Below are positions 46,001 through 58,496 of a stretch of 64,000 nt of DNA, one piece after another. The position numbers and the translations under genes are program-made. Within the stretch, counting starts at the first letter, position 1, and the number at the start of each line of letters is the position of its first letter. The stretch is from contig JAKSXM010000040.1 of NCBI GenBank assembly GCA_022575985.1, forward strand, positions 11,674,001 to 11,738,000, read 5' to 3'. The stretch is from Anagrus nilaparvatae (lineage: Eukaryota > Arthropoda > Insecta > Hymenoptera > Mymaridae). The notes under the pieces are model-generated. The model did not search any database and was not told the DNA's origin. It saw only the letters and a list, made by a program, of their open reading frames with translations.

Positions 46001-46665
46001 GGTTAGGTTAAGCCTGAATAAATGGACTCTATCGGGAGAGCAGACTTTAGTGGTAACATGTATATATATTTTAATTTTTTATATACCTTTTATTACAATT
46101 TCAGAATTGCTAAGATTTGCTGTCTTAACTGGCTGGGCATCTAACAATAAAAAATCAACATAAGCTTAATTTTATGCAAATATATATTAAGCGAGACAAA
46201 ATTTAGAAATAACGTACTATTCATACCAGAAAATTCTTGAATTTCTTTTTCTGCATCTTTTTCTTCAATATTGCCTACTATAATAATTTTATTTAATTTT
46301 ATTTTATAGATTTTTAATAAATACCCATTTAACATTTAAATTTTAAGATTAATTTCAATTTTTGGGACTGTTGGACTACAAAAAGATATAATAAAAAAAT
46401 ATTCCTATTATACTCCCAAATACCAAATAACTACCCTTAAAATCGAAAGGCTTATAAATACATTGTTTTTATTTAACCCAGCATAAAATTAATAAAATAG
46501 AACAGGTAAAATTTGTAAAAATATATTTTATAGTAATTTTTTTAAAAAGAAAGCTATATTTTTTATATTATTTTCATTATATTAGTTTATTATTATTATT
46601 TTTACCATTATTTGTAGCTGGTGCTTTGAAAGCCTTTCTCCTTGGCTTCTTCGATTTCATCGACG
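40041..46665 (-). CDS. DUF4806-domain protein, 11 small exons (5' end not located)
   Basis: Exons on the minus strand, in coding order: 46606-46665, 46227-46277, 46087-46140, 45159-45302, 45026-45085, 43651-43728, 43505-43570, 42192-42379, 41024-41198, 40428-40539, 40041-40104. All have GT/AG borders and joined phases leave one open frame of at least 349 residues. The first seven junctions are phase 1. The N-terminal part is polar with a nuclear-signal-like KSKKPRRK, then acidic (ELGYIEIDDESPEGVEEEPT). The C-terminal part, exons 8-10, is the domain: RKRYPLKTTIEFESHESQI, AVKSINGLICSMMSNELQTY, FSGMGRSWGGVKKLPLNKTH. The last exon ends TPDEEEAGEEEVQD. The DUF4806 function is unknown; a nuclear protein is inferred. 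The first exon may hold the start (MKSKKP) or continue upstream. Introns carry a tandem repeat (42765-43250) and a MITE (45872-46062). Confidence 0.75.
40257..40325. repeat. Tandem duplication, two units of about 36 bp
   Basis: ATTCATAAAATATAACTCAA followed by AAGAAAATTTTA occurs twice in a row in an intron of the DUF4806-like gene. Confidence 0.85.
42765..43250. repeat. Intronic tandem repeat, four units of 137-148 bp
   Basis: Units start with (G/T)TCATATTTNAAATCAG near 42765, 42913, 43050 and 43197 and contain CAAGTAAAAATAAAGCCCTT and a C-rich stretch CACCCCCTT. Copies are well diverged. The repeat lies between exons 42192-42379 and 43505-43570 of the DUF4806-like gene. Confidence 0.75.
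45872..46062. mobile_element. Intronic MITE with 30-bp inverted ends
   Basis: ACATATGTTACAGTTAAAGT followed by ACGCTCTCCC pairs with the reverse of GGGAGAGCAGACTTTAGTGG and TAACATGTAT. It is about 190 bp long and sits in the intron just below exon 46087-46140. It contains three GGTTA units at 45996-46010. Confidence 0.75.
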
Positions 46666-47085
46666 CTGCAAAGTTTATAAAAAATGATTCATAATTTAAA
46701 TAAAGCAACTTTTAAAAACTATTGATCAATAACCCTGTATTTTTTAATTTACTATTCACTTAATTGAGCATAAGCCTTTCTGAGCTAAATAGAAATGGTA
46801 AGCTGGTAAGCTCTTTATACCTGGTCAAGCTTTTTAGACCACACTCAATTTTTTATTTTAAATATTGTCTAAGAAGTATTGGAAGTATTACACTCCCCAA
46901 AAATATTGATAATTTGATAGAAAAATATATAATTTTTAAAAAGAAAATGCTTAAATTTTTTTCTTATTAAATATCGTTTCTTCATTAAAAAAATGCACCA
47001 GCGTAATGTCTTATTCATTAATAAAAAAACATAAATGTTGTCAATATTATGAACAAGAAAATTTATGATTTAAGGGGGGGGGGGG

Positions 47086-47822
47086 GTATTGTCTGTAATG
47101 CATTTTTCTGACCCATTTTTAAGATTTTTTTTTTATCGATCTGGTAAAAGTAAGGTAAACGAGTGAAGTCTGTACTTATGAACAACTTTTTAGGAGTATC
47201 CAAAAAAATTTGTATAAAAAAATATTGAAAATTGACCATTTTGTCATTAATTTTATGTTGAGGTTTTTGGAAAAAATAAATTTGCGGTGAGACACGTAAC
47301 TAATAGCTGCACCATCTGAAACAATAAAAAACCAAAAAGATTTTGTTAGTTAATAAGTTCAAGAAACTTATTAGTGACTTCGAGTTTTTTATTTATTTCG
47401 ATTATTCAATTTTTGGTGTGGGTTTAAACTCAAAAAAACGGAAAAAAAGAATTTTTTTTTTGGAATTTCTGTTTTTTTGAGTTTAAACTCACACCAAAAA
47501 TTGAATAATCGAAATAAATAAAAAACTCGAAGTCACTAATAAGTTTCTTGAAGTTATTAACTAACAAAATCTTTTTGGTTTTGTATTGTTTCAGATGGTG
47601 CAGCTATTAGTTACGTGTCTCACCGCAAATTTATTTTTTCCAAAAACCTCAACATAAAATTAATGACAAAATGGTCAATTTTCAATATTTTTTTATACAA
47701 ATTTTTTTGGATACTCCTAAAAAGTTGTTCATAAGTACAGACTTCACTCGTTTACCTTACTTTTACCAGATCGATAAAAAAAATCTTAAAAATGGGTCAG
47801 AAAAATGCATTACAGACAATAC
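47086..47822. mobile_element. Near-perfect 737-bp palindrome
   Basis: GTATTGTCTGTAATGCAT at 47086 pairs with ATGCATTACAGACAATAC at 47805-47822, with arms of about 355 bp and a loop of under 30 bp near 47454. Very few mismatches. A tract of about 13 G lies directly at its left edge. No target duplication is visible. It lies just above the first known exon of the DUF4806-like gene. Confidence 0.9.
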
Positions 47823-48119
47823 AATTGAATTGGCGCATTTTAGGAAATAAAAAATTGTAAACAAAATTGAAAATTTCCTAAAGAAAACAAGCTATTTAAA
47901 CAAAATAAATATATTTTTTTCTTTTTGAAAAATTTATTCCGCTGTAACATATTTATGCAAATAAATTTCCCTCAAATTTTATAAATAATAAATCATTTAT
48001 AATAACATATTTATTTCTTCAATGTTTTTGTGATTCAATATTTGGGTACATCTGGATGTAAGGTACCTCTCTTGCAGAATGACCTTCAACAATTTACCCC
48101 AAATTTCGCAGATGTTTTT

Positions 48120-49670
48120 CTATATATGAAACATGATCCCTCCCAATTTATTAGCTCTGTAGGTGCAAAAGTGCTCAAATTAGGGCCGTTTGAATTTGTA
48201 TGGGAAGTTTTCAGGTTCGTTAATCTATTTTACTAATTAATTTATAAAACCGACTAGATATGAAAAAAAAATATTTTTTAAAGGTACCCCTATGTAAAAT
48301 TTGAATCCGATTTTCTGGTTAGTTTTAATCGCCAATGTCTCAGGGCGCCAGAAAATGAATAATTTGATGGTCCCGTTGGTTGTGCTCATTTGATTTTCTA
48401 AAAAGTCTATTAGTCAAAAATCATCCAACTAGAACCATAGGATCTAAAAAGTTTATATTTAAAGTTGGTGAAACTTTTGGCTAGATATATTAACATAGCA
48501 AAAAGTTATTAGATTAAATGATAATTTTTCAAATTTTCTTTTTCTGATTTTAGTCAATAAAAACTGCCCAAGTAAAAATTTTGAAAAAATAATGAAAAAT
48601 TCTTATTCCTCTAGAAAAAATACTTTGGTTTTAGAAAAATATCATATTTTTTCGATGAAATATGTCCAAGATATCATTAATTTAAAAATTTGCTATTTTT
48701 CATATTTTTATCTTATTTTGAATTTTTTCAAAAAATGTATAAAACTTAAAAAAAAACGTTAATCGGTTCCTAATCATTGTAAACAGAAAAATTTTAGATA
48801 ATTCTACTTTTTCCTTGGCTATTTATTTCTTCAAGAAAAAAATTAGTGTGAATGAGAAAATTTATTTTTTGTCTAAAAACATTAATAATTTAAATTAGTA
48901 GCTATTTACATGCAGCACAATATTTTTTGGTCAAAAAAATAAATTTTTCTCAGTAAAACTAATTTTTTTCTTAAAGCAATGAATAGCCAAGGAAAAAGTA
49001 CCCAGCATTATCTAAAGCTTTTTTTTAACGATACCTAATTAGGAATCTTTTAGTTTTATAAATTTTTCAAAAAAATTCAAAATAAGATAAAAATATGAAA
49101 AATAGCAAATTTTTAAATTAATGATATCTTGGACATATTTCATCGAAAAAATATGATATTTTTCTAAAACCAAAGTATTTTTTCTAGAGGAATAAGAATT
49201 TTTCATTATTTTTTCAACATTTTTTCTCGAGCAGTTTTTATTGGCTAAAATCAGAAAAAGAAAATTTGAAAAATTATCATTTAATCTAATAACTTTTTTT
49301 ATGTTAAAATATCTAGCCAAAAGTTTCACCAACTTTAAATATATACTTTTTAAATTCTCTGGTTCTAGTTAGAAGATTCTTGACTAATAGACTTTTTAGA
49401 AAATCAAATAAGCGCAGTGGCCATCGAATTATTCATTTTTTGGTGCCCTGAGACATTGGCGACTAAAACTAACCAAAAAATCGGATTCAAATTTTACATA
49501 GGGGTACCTTTTAAAAACATTTTTTTTCATATCTAGTTGGTTTTATAAATTAATTACTAAAAAAGATTTGCGAACCTTAAAACTTCCCATAAAAATTCAG
49601 ACGGCCCTAATTAGAGCACTTTTTTACCTAGAGAGCTAAAAATTTGAGAGGGATCTTATTATATATATAT
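48120..49670. mobile_element. Palindromic element, 1.5 kb
   Basis: AAGGTACCCCTATGTAAAAT (48281) pairs with ATTTTACATAGGGGTACCTT (ends 49510), axis near 48895. The left arm extends further out (48050-48120, with GCAGATGTTTTTCTATATAT) than the right. It is related to the palindrome at 60656-61865: both have CATGAT(C/T)CCTCCCAATTT, TAGGTGCAAAAGTGCT and TACCCCTATG in the same order. Frames on either strand, including 49039-49332, are arm sequence. Confidence 0.9.
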
Positions 49671-50240
49671 TAGAGTGTGTCTTATTTTTTTGTTTTCGAT
49701 ATTTTTTGGCTCCCCCCATTTTTTTCGAATATTTTGGTCATAAAAAACCCCCAGTTCCAAGGATTTTGATTTTGGACTTTTTTAACCCGTGCCACCGAGC
49801 ACTTGAAGTTTCCCATTTAAATAACATGGGAATTTTGAATGTTGAGCTTTCTAATTTTTAACGTGCTTTAAAATTTTTTTAAACCCTAGCAAACAGGTAG
49901 AAAATGATATTTAGACATATAAAAACCGATTCTCAAAATTATAGAAGTCCCAGAACATTTTATTTTCTCAAAATAAAATTATTAAAAATCGCAATTTTCC
50001 CATTTAAAATACATTACAAATAAAAAACAATGTATTTTAAATGGGAAAATTTCGATTTTTAATAATTTTATTTTCATAAAATAAAATGTTCTGGGACTTC
50101 TATATTTTTGAGAATCAGTTTTTATATGTCTAAATATCATTTTCTACCTGTTTGCTAGGGTTTAAAAAAATTTTAAAGCACGTTAAAAAATTAGAAAGCT
50201 CAACATTCAAAATTCCCATGTTATTTAAAAAACAAATTTT
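49671..50240. mobile_element. Palindromic element, about 0.57 kb
   Basis: ATAACATGGG (49821) pairs with CCCATGTTAT (50215-50224), axis near 50022, and the arms match through CCCATTTAAAATACATT at the centre. The outer left part (49671-49815, with GGTCATAAAAA and CCAAGGATTTTG) is not mirrored. The same part is found at 53370-53470, showing a related element there. Confidence 0.85.
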
Positions 50241-51200
50241 TTTTTTTTGAGACCTCGCATATGATTTTGTGCTATTTAGCGATGGAATTACCTTTTAGCA
50301 ATTTTTTGTAAACTGGAAATAATTAATTACTCTAAATTAAGAACGGAAATAAGATATAAAAATCAATTGAAATTTAACTTCAAAACTTTATTAGAGGATT
50401 CTAAAATTCATTAATGTTTCATAAAATACGTATCTTTTGCAAAAAAAAAAAAAAAAAGCGAAAGGTACAATTGTCTTCTACCAATTTATCAGGTTCACTT
50501 AGAACGCGAGATTATATATTGGAGTTGACTCCATGCATGTTATTATATACTACTTTCGAATTACACTTCTAAGCCACTGCTAATACTTCTTTATGTATAG
50601 GCTCGTTTGATTATATATTTTCAATATCTGATATCCGTTGTTTGGGCTCCATTATTTTGAAATTGCTAGATCCAAAAATAACGATGATTAAAAAATTAAT
50701 TTTCAAATATTTGAAATTTTACGCCAATTCACGTGACCAAAAGAAAATCTGACCAAATATTCAAATTCCTCAAGAAACTTTACAAAAAGGTACCAGTTCA
50801 AGGGTCTTTTCTTAGGCTTTGTGTAAAAATGGCGAAATTTTAAAGTTAAAGTAAATTTTTTTTGTAACTTTAAACTTTGAAATTTTGTTATTTCCGCATA
50901 AAGCGTTCAAAAGAAATTTATAAATTGGCATGCCTATGTCAAATTTGTCGAAAAATACGAATTTTGGATCAAACTTTAATCTGGTACCGTTAATAGGTAG
51001 CAAATTTAAAATACGCGAAAAATATTTTTTTAATCATTATTATTTTTTGATCTAGCTGCTTCAAAATAAAAGAGCCCAAATAACGGATTCCAGATAATGA
51101 GAATATATAATCAAACAAGCCATTTAAGACTCACAGGAAGAAAATTAAGAAAATAATCTGCTGCAGATATATTCGACTCGCAGAGTCAAACATAAAATGT
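50241..51200. mobile_element. Diverged palindrome related to the core of the 2.1-6.9 kb element
   Basis: TTTGGGCTCC (50641) pairs with GAGCCCAAA (51072-51080), axis near 50860; arms reach about 50585-51135. GAGACCTCGCATATGATTTT at 50250 and TTCACGTGACCAAAAG near 50730 correspond to blocks of the 2104-6857 element (near 5200 and 4195). Confidence 0.75.
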
Positions 51201-51289
51201 TTAATGTCTCAAACATGCGCAATTGAAATAAAAATTTTTACCCCAGCAATAAACGAAGTCTGCAAGAAATTTCCTATGAATTTCTAGCG

Positions 51290-52150
51290 GTAAAAAATTT
51301 TGGATGCCAAAAAGATTTGTCGACTTTTATGTTGAAAACCGTGTTTTTCATACTTGAGCTACTCAAAATTTTCAAAACTACCTTTTTGGTAAATAAAATT
51401 TTAAAAAATATATGAAAAAATCTGATTGCGAGGGAAAAACAGCTCCAGAAAAAAAAAAAATTTTTCTTTTTACGATGAAATTTAACTAAGTTATCGTCAA
51501 TTTACGATTTTACTCAAGATATTAAAAAAAGTCTGTTTCTGAACTTAAAATATGCATTATTCCCTTGATTATAATGATAAAACACGCATTTCTTTTTTTT
51601 TTTAATAGTTTACCTTTTGCCTGAGTAATCATCTCTTCAAGAAAAGAATCATTTTTTTACCACCTTTAAACATTTAGGTCAAAAACCAATGACAAACTGT
51701 GTTAAATAAATTTGGCTAATTACAGTTATCAAAGATTTCTGACCAAAAATTAAAATTTTGTGAACAAAAATGATTTGTTTCTTGAAAAAATGAATACTCA
51801 AGGAAAAATTAATCGATTTTAAAAAAATAGTTATTATTTTACGATTAAATTCAAACGAGTAATACATGTTTAAAGTTCAGAAATAGGCTTTTTTCAATAT
51901 AAAACTTCAATCTTTTTTAAGACAAATTTAAGTAAAATCTTAAATTGACGATAACTTGGCTAAATTTCATCGTAAAAAGAAAAGTTTTTTTTCTTCTGGA
52001 GTAGTTTTTACCTGGAAATCAGATTTTGTCATCTATTATTTAAAATTTTAATTACCAAAAAAGTAATTTTTAAAATTCTGGGTAGCTCAGATACGAAAAA
52101 CACGGTTTTCGACATAAAAGTGGCAAAATCTTTTTGGCATCCATCGCCGA
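51290..52150. mobile_element. Palindromic element, 0.86 kb
   Basis: TGGATGCCAAAAAGATTT (51301) pairs with AATCTTTTTGGCATCCA (ends 52144), axis near 51722. AACCGTGTTTTTCATA pairs with ACGAAAAACACGGTT. Arms are moderately diverged. No coding sequence. Confidence 0.85.
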
Positions 52151-52674
52151 TTTCGTGTTCACGTTTTTTTTTGCATTCTATAGGATGCAAACTGTCAGAA
52201 AATCATGGTGGTAATCGCGGCCTCGTAATTTTATTTTCTTCATTTTAGAACTCATAAAACATATTTTCTCGTAGAAATTCAAATACGTTTGCAAAATTTT
52301 TGGGTGATAAATCTTGAAGTGAACATGTGAAGTAAAATAAAAGTCTACGTTTGTTATTATTAGAAAAGTTGTGCATATACTTGATTATTTTTTATTTTAT
52401 TATTTTTTTTAATATTCTTCACATATATTCTTTATTTTAAAAAAATGTTCAATAAGGTAAATTAATTTTAAATATGTACTTGTAAAGAAAATGTTTTGTG
52501 AAATTGTGAAAATTATGTAAAATATTGTAAAATTTTTAGCCTTGACAATGAAGACTGAGTCTTTGAAACGTGGGCAATTTTATTGCAGAAATAAAGGAGA
52601 TAAATTTTTAGCTCAAATATCAAGCATTTTTATTTAATATAAAAATCAAATGAGCGATAAATTCTACTTATATA

Positions 52675-53698
52675 TGGGTATATCCATTACTTTTCATACA
52701 GAAGTGGGCGCACGCATGTCACCGATTGGGCTAAAATTTTCAGATCATGTTTGGGGTAATAAAAAACTCACCTAGCCAAATTTTTAGCCCTCTAGAACAA
52801 TATGGGTCCAAGTTATGGCCTCTAAAAGGTCCAAAAAATGTCCTATTTTAGCATACTTTCGAAATTTCGCCATTCCCTTATTTTTCAGTCAAATTACTTC
52901 CGGTTGGTCGCATTTTTTTCGTATAAACTTCAGAATTCACCAAAAAAATTTATAGCCTCTATTATCACGTAGATTTTATTTGGCGATAAAAAATGTTAAA
53001 CGACTGAAACGAAAAAAAACAGGAATTTCAAATTGGCGCCAAATCCGGAAATCTTTATATAACTACTTCCGGTTAGTCGCAAAATTTTTTACTACTCAAG
53101 ACCTTTCGAATGCGACCTACAAAATTAAAAACGGCTTATTTTATCCGGAGATACGTGTATTTTAGTTTGGTCGTTTTTCGGAAATTTCGATTTTTTTGCA
53201 TTTTCAAAATACTATAACTTTTTTCTATCTTAACCAAAATGGCCAAAAATTTCAGAGAATATTCTTCAAACACTAATAAATAATCTCTGAAATTTTGGCG
53301 GATGCTATCGGCTTCAATCCGTTTTTATACATTCCTAAAAAAGCCTTATTTTTCACGTATTTTGTGTATTAGAGTGGACCTATTTTTGGACTTTGTGGAA
53401 AAACTTTGCTCCCAGGATTTTTTTGTGAAGTTTTGGTCATAAAAAGTTCCCAGATCCAAGGATTTTGCTTTTGCCTTGCAAAAACACGTGTCTGTAAGCA
53501 CCTCAATTTTCCCATTTAAATAACATGGGAATTTTGACTTTTCAGCTTTCCAATTTTTTACAAAGCTTGCAAAATGTTTCGAAAAGCTACTAATCGTTAC
53601 CACATTACCACATTACCCCAAACATGATCTGAAAATTTTAGCCCAATCGGTGACATGCGTGCGCCCACTTCTGTATGAAAAGTAATGGATATACCCAT
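52675..53698. mobile_element. Element with 80-bp inverted ends, right edge split by the next insertion
   Basis: ATATGGGTATATCCATTACT at the left pairs with AGTAATGGATATACCCAT at 53681-53698, and the pairing runs through CGCACGCATGTCACCGATTG. The interior is not mirrored; its right half (53370-53590) matches the 49.67-50.24 kb element. The original right end continues at 55088 after the insertion described next. The frame at 52980-53165 has no recognisable product. Confidence 0.75.
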
Positions 53699-55087
53699 TA
53701 GGGTTGTTCACTAAAAAAAAAAAGTGCTCCAAAAATGTTCTTCCTGAAGTATGTTGAAGTTTAGGTGACAAAATGATCGCATACCAATTTTCAGCTCATT
53801 TGAGAAAGATTTAGGGGTCGCACAAACCCAGGGTAGCTCTCGAGTGGTTGGTTAATACCGACAATTAGTGAGAACGACAAAAATTTTTTTCAAAATACGT
53901 TTTTTATACTTCTTAATATATTTTTGGTGTCGCTAAACTCGAAAATGAGGTCCTCAGAGTCTGAAAATACCTTAAACACCCTTAAACACCGAAAAAAACC
54001 CTTCTTTTACCAAAAATTTTTGGATTTTATAGCGAAAATCGTATATATTCGAAACATCTGGATTGTAAATTACAATGGATGACTTAAATATGTTAGAAAA
54101 ATACCAAAAACTCCTTCCGTTTATTCCAACGCACCTTTTTGGCCGAGAAACGCAGGGCTCAATTCTATAACAATGTTATAAGATAGGGTTTTTAGGCCAT
54201 TTTCCAAATAACGCTGTCATATTGCAATTCTACCAAAATACTACCGTTTGGTCTTATTTTTTTCGTATAAGTTCTACCTTTCAAACGCCGTTAACCGCAA
54301 TTTTTTATCACCGATTCTCTCATCGTTATAGATAGTAAATCAAATGTCCATTTTTTGCCAAAAATGACCAATTTTAAAATTGCTGCTAAAATTGTAATTT
54401 TTGATGAAAATGAGTCTTAAAGGTCTCAAAAATTTTGATTAAGCTCTACGTTTTGAAAAAAGTTTTACTCATTCCTTTTTGATTGTTTGTTTAGCAGATA
54501 TGATAATTTGAAAAAAGAGTCTCAATTTAAGGTTTTTTTAAAAAAAATCATATATTATCACTATCTTTGTCAAGTCATATCTCGGAAAGGTATAAAGCAA
54601 AATGGACGAGTGAAAAATTTTTCGAAACTTTAAACTAGTACAAAATTTTGGAGACCTATAAGACTTATTTTCTTTAAAAATTACAATTTTAGCATCAATT
54701 TTAAAATTGGTCATTTTTGGCAAAAAATGGACATTTGATTTACTAACTATAGCGATGAGAGAATCGGTGATAAAAAATTTCGGTTTACGGCGTTTGAAAG
54801 GTAGAACTTATACGAAAAAAATAAGACCAAACGGTAGTATTTTGGTAGAATTGCAATATGACAGCGTTATTTGGAAAATGGTCTTAAAACCCTATCTTAT
54901 AACATTGTTATAGACCACTAATTGTCGGTATTAGCCAACCACTCGAGAGCTACCCTGGGTTTGTGCGACCCCTAAATCTTTCTCAAATGAGCTGAAAATT
55001 GGTATGCGATCATTTTGTCACCTAAACTTCAACATACTTCAGGAAGAACATATTTGGAGCACTTTTTTTTTTTAGTGAACAACCCTA
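53699..55087. mobile_element. Palindromic hAT-like element with 8-bp target duplication
   Basis: It begins TAGGGTTGTTCACTAAAAA and ends in the inverse GTGAACAACCCTA, axis near 54393. It is flanked by ATACCCAT on both sides (53691-53698 and 55088-55095). Removing the element and one copy restores the right end of the 52675 element, which its own left end confirms. An 8-bp duplication and TAGGG/CAGGG ends are standard for hAT elements. It is non-autonomous: the interior is arm sequence with no transposase. Confidence 0.85.
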
Positions 55088-55169
55088 ATACCCATATATA
55101 GTCCAATTTTAATGTTTTAATGAAATCTTTTAGTAAACTGTATAAAAACTGTTACAAGAGTATTAAAAT

Positions 55170-55860
55170 TCAGTATTTTTGGCTCAAATCACAAAAATCT
55201 AAATATCTCAAATTCCACGGCCCTTCCAAAAATAAAAGCTGATCGAGAGGCTTCTTTCCGAATATGCCGTGTCTTAGAAAAAATCCCCCGGTGGTAAAAA
55301 ATTCTGCTACAAAAGTTAAACAAATTTTAGTAATTTCAAAAAAGAAAAATGCTCTTTTCATTAATTTAAAATTTCCCGACAACTCACATGACCAAAACAA
55401 AAATCTGATTAAAAATTTTGAATATTTAAATTCAGGAAATTTACATTTAAAGGAAAACATATTTAAGTGTCTTTGGAGGGGTTACCATCAAAATGGCAAA
55501 ATTATAAAATTAAAATGTTACATTACGGCTTTCAATATTAGAATTTCGCCGTATAAATACTTTAAGCCTTTAAAAGACACTAAACTTGGTATCCCTCTGA
55601 AAAATAAAAATTTTTTGTCAACTTTACATTTGCTTAAGTTACTTGGCGGAAAAGGTTAAATTTATTAAAAGAGTAGTTTTTTTCGAAGCCACTAAAACGT
55701 GTATAGCTTTTTTAGCAGTATTTTTAATTATTAGTAGATTTTTTGTAAAATACGGCATATACGGAAAAATATTTCTCGACCAACTTTTACTTTTTGAAGG
55801 GACGTAGAATTTGAGATACTTAGATTTTCGCGACTTGAGCCAAAGATACTGAATAAAGTA
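55170..55860. mobile_element. Diverged palindrome, 0.7 kb
   Basis: GGCTCAAATC (55181) pairs with GACTTGAGCC (55832-55841), axis near 55511. ATTCCGTATATGCCGT-type sequence is mirrored near 55262 and 55755. Its left arm has CCCGACAACTCACATGACC, a decayed form of the TCACGTGACC module. Frames 55170-55460 and 55264-55659 are arm sequence. Confidence 0.75.
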
Positions 55861-57048
55861 ATCCAGAGGCAAAATTTTGTTAAATTCTAATTTAGCGAGA
55901 AATTACAGCGGGTATATCCAGAAATTATTTTTAATTCTCTTGTAACTGTTTGTGTATATATTTTACTAAAGAAATTAAAAAATGAAAAATGGGACAACAT
56001 AATTTGGTTTTTCAAAAAATGATCGTCTGCACATAAATTTTAGACATAAATAAATTTCCCTTATTCAATTTGACACCAATAATATTTCGTTACAATAATG
56101 CGTGGACAAAAAGAATTTCAACGATTTACTTGTGAAATATTTTATGCGTAAGATAGTGTCATATGAACCAAGATATGAGCAAAAAATTTATTATATTTTG
56201 ATTTGTATGCGATTTTCTGATGTCAAAGTCTACTGGTACTCATTGATAATAAAAATGATTTATAATAATTTATCTAATAACAGCATTGCAAAGTTATTTG
56301 CAATTCATAAAAACATTATTAAAACAAGAAAATTCTAAAAAAATCCAAAAAAATGCTTCTTGTTAATTAAAGATTAATATACTTATAAGTTGGGGTTGCG
56401 TTAAATCCATTTTTTTAGCAGTGACTTGAATTACGTTATCTGGAATCAGTATTGTAAACTAACATGCTGAGAATACCAATATATTGCCAAACGTTATAAA
56501 TGAACCATAATATAACACGTCAGTGCTAAAAAATGCTAGTAGGTCGGTACTTGATCATATCACTGCTGGCATAAAAATAATGCACTTAAACAAAGCGGGT
56601 TAAATGATTTTTTTAAACGTCGAGTGAAACGTCTACTATCCATTTGGCATACGAAATTTTTTAAATTTAATAGTTTTAACTTTCTTATCCTAATCAATTT
56701 TAAAGTTTACTTGTTGAAGATACCGAAGATAAGGTTCAAAATAAAAAAAAAGAACTTTTTATGTATCTACCACCGTCGTGTAACCGTCTGAATTTCCAAA
56801 TTATTCGTTATGTTTGCTTTTGAAACTAAGAAATATTAAAATATCGGATGAAGCCGATTTGTTTTGTATATATTAAACATCTAGCAAAAGTACTCTATAA
56901 AATTGTTCAGTGCATCACAGTTTCAACTAGTATAATGAAGAAATCTCTTTGCTAGGTAAATAGTAGAAGCTTCACAAAAAATTATTTAATCTGCTTGGTC
57001 TATTTAAGATCATTCAAAATTTACGATTAAAAAATAAAAGGATTTTCA
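55861..57048. other. Unassigned AT-rich sequence
   Basis: The frame 56102-56338 (78 codons, MDKKNFNDLLVKYFMRKIVS at its start) has a fairly mixed composition but no motif that I recognise. Nothing else found. Confidence 0.35.
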
Positions 57049-57917
57049 GAATATTGTTTAAGTTGCAAATAATTAGTCACCCAACTTATAAAATTATAAA
57101 TTAGAGTCTAAAAACATATAAAGTTTGTACAATGCTGTGGAAAAAATTTTTGGAGTTTACTCAGATGACCCTGCATTTTAGAGTTTTACAATTTAATTGA
57201 AATAATATTAATAAAGCTAAATTTAAAGCTTTTGCGTGCACGAAATACGTTGCAATTGATAAGAAGACAGAAACTTTTAAATATGCGTTAACTGAAGTCT
57301 TGCCAGTCATCGAAAAACATTAAATCTTATTTCGTTCACCTGCGCGAAGATGGAATGCGAAAGACTTTTTAGCATTCAAAGCTACTGGATGTAAGGTATT
57401 CCTACATTCCTTTGCTTGTACTTGTGAATATATAATTCTGTTTTAATTTTTTCTTTAAATAAATATTATGAACATTCATTTTTCTGTATCCAGAAAAAAT
57501 ATTTATTTAAAGAAAAAATTAAAACAGAATTATATATTCACAAGTACAAGCAAAGGAATGTAGGAATACCTTACATCCAGTAGCTTTGAATGCTAAAAAG
57601 TCTTTCGCATTCCATCTTCGCGCAGGTGAACGAAATAAGATTTAATGTTTTTCGATGACTGGCAAGACTTCAGTTAACGCATATTTAAAAGTTTCTGTCT
57701 TCTTATCAATTGCAACGTATTTCGTGCACGCAAAAGCTTTAAATTTAGCTTTATTAATATTATTTCAATTAAATTGTAAAACTCCAAAATGCAGGGTCAT
57801 CTGAGTAAGCTCCAAAAATTTTTTCCACAGCATTGTACAAACTTTATATGTTTTTAGACTCTAATTAATAATTTTATAAGTTGGGTGACTAATTATTTGA
57901 AACTTTAACAATATTCT
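57049..57917. mobile_element. Near-perfect palindrome, 0.87 kb
   Basis: Ends GAATATTGTTTAAGTT and the inverse AACTTTAACAATATTC, axis at 57483. Arms of about 420 bp match through GGATGTAAGGTATTCCTACA and its mate, with a loop of about 30 bp (around 57470-57497). No obvious target duplication (flanks TTTTCA and TCCCCC). No coding frame of note. Confidence 0.9.
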
Positions 57918-58496
57918 CCCCCTGGCTGTATTTCTGTTTATGCATTCGTTAACAATTTTTTTATTTTTACTTAGACTTTTATTGTAAATATTCCTGTTAT
58001 TTTTTCCATTTAATATATATATAAAAGTATACTTTTACTTAATTAGTTTTGCGGTTATGTGATAACTATTTTATTAATAATATTCAACTAAATTAGAATT
58101 TTCCACTGACATTAATAATTTTTTTTTTGATAATGAAGTTGATAATTACAGTGGTTTTACGGAAACAAACGTAGTTACATTATACTTAAAAATTGTCATA
58201 AAGGTTTGCTACGAGAAATATTAACCAAAGATCATTTTAGAGGGAATGTTTTTCTGGCACTAATTTGATTGGCTTCGCGATTTTGTTATACCAAGAAAAA
58301 TTCTTCCAAATATATAATAATAGATAATAATACTTAATAAGATATTTATCATCATTAAAAATTTTGAACATTTTTGAATATACATCACGGAGAGCACAAC
58401 CACTAATCAAATAGCCGTCTTTGTATAAAAATTTAACTACTCAGTATTTTGCTCATAAGCGACTGTTCAATTCAAAAGTTTATGATAATTTAAGCT

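Noticed and set aside
45996..46010. GGTTA x3, resembling the insect telomere repeat TTAGG
   Set aside because: Three units inside a MITE are too few for a telomeric tract; probably chance or part of the MITE.
56102..56338. 78-codon frame as first exon of the DUF4806-like gene
   Set aside because: It is on the opposite strand from that gene and shows no family motif.
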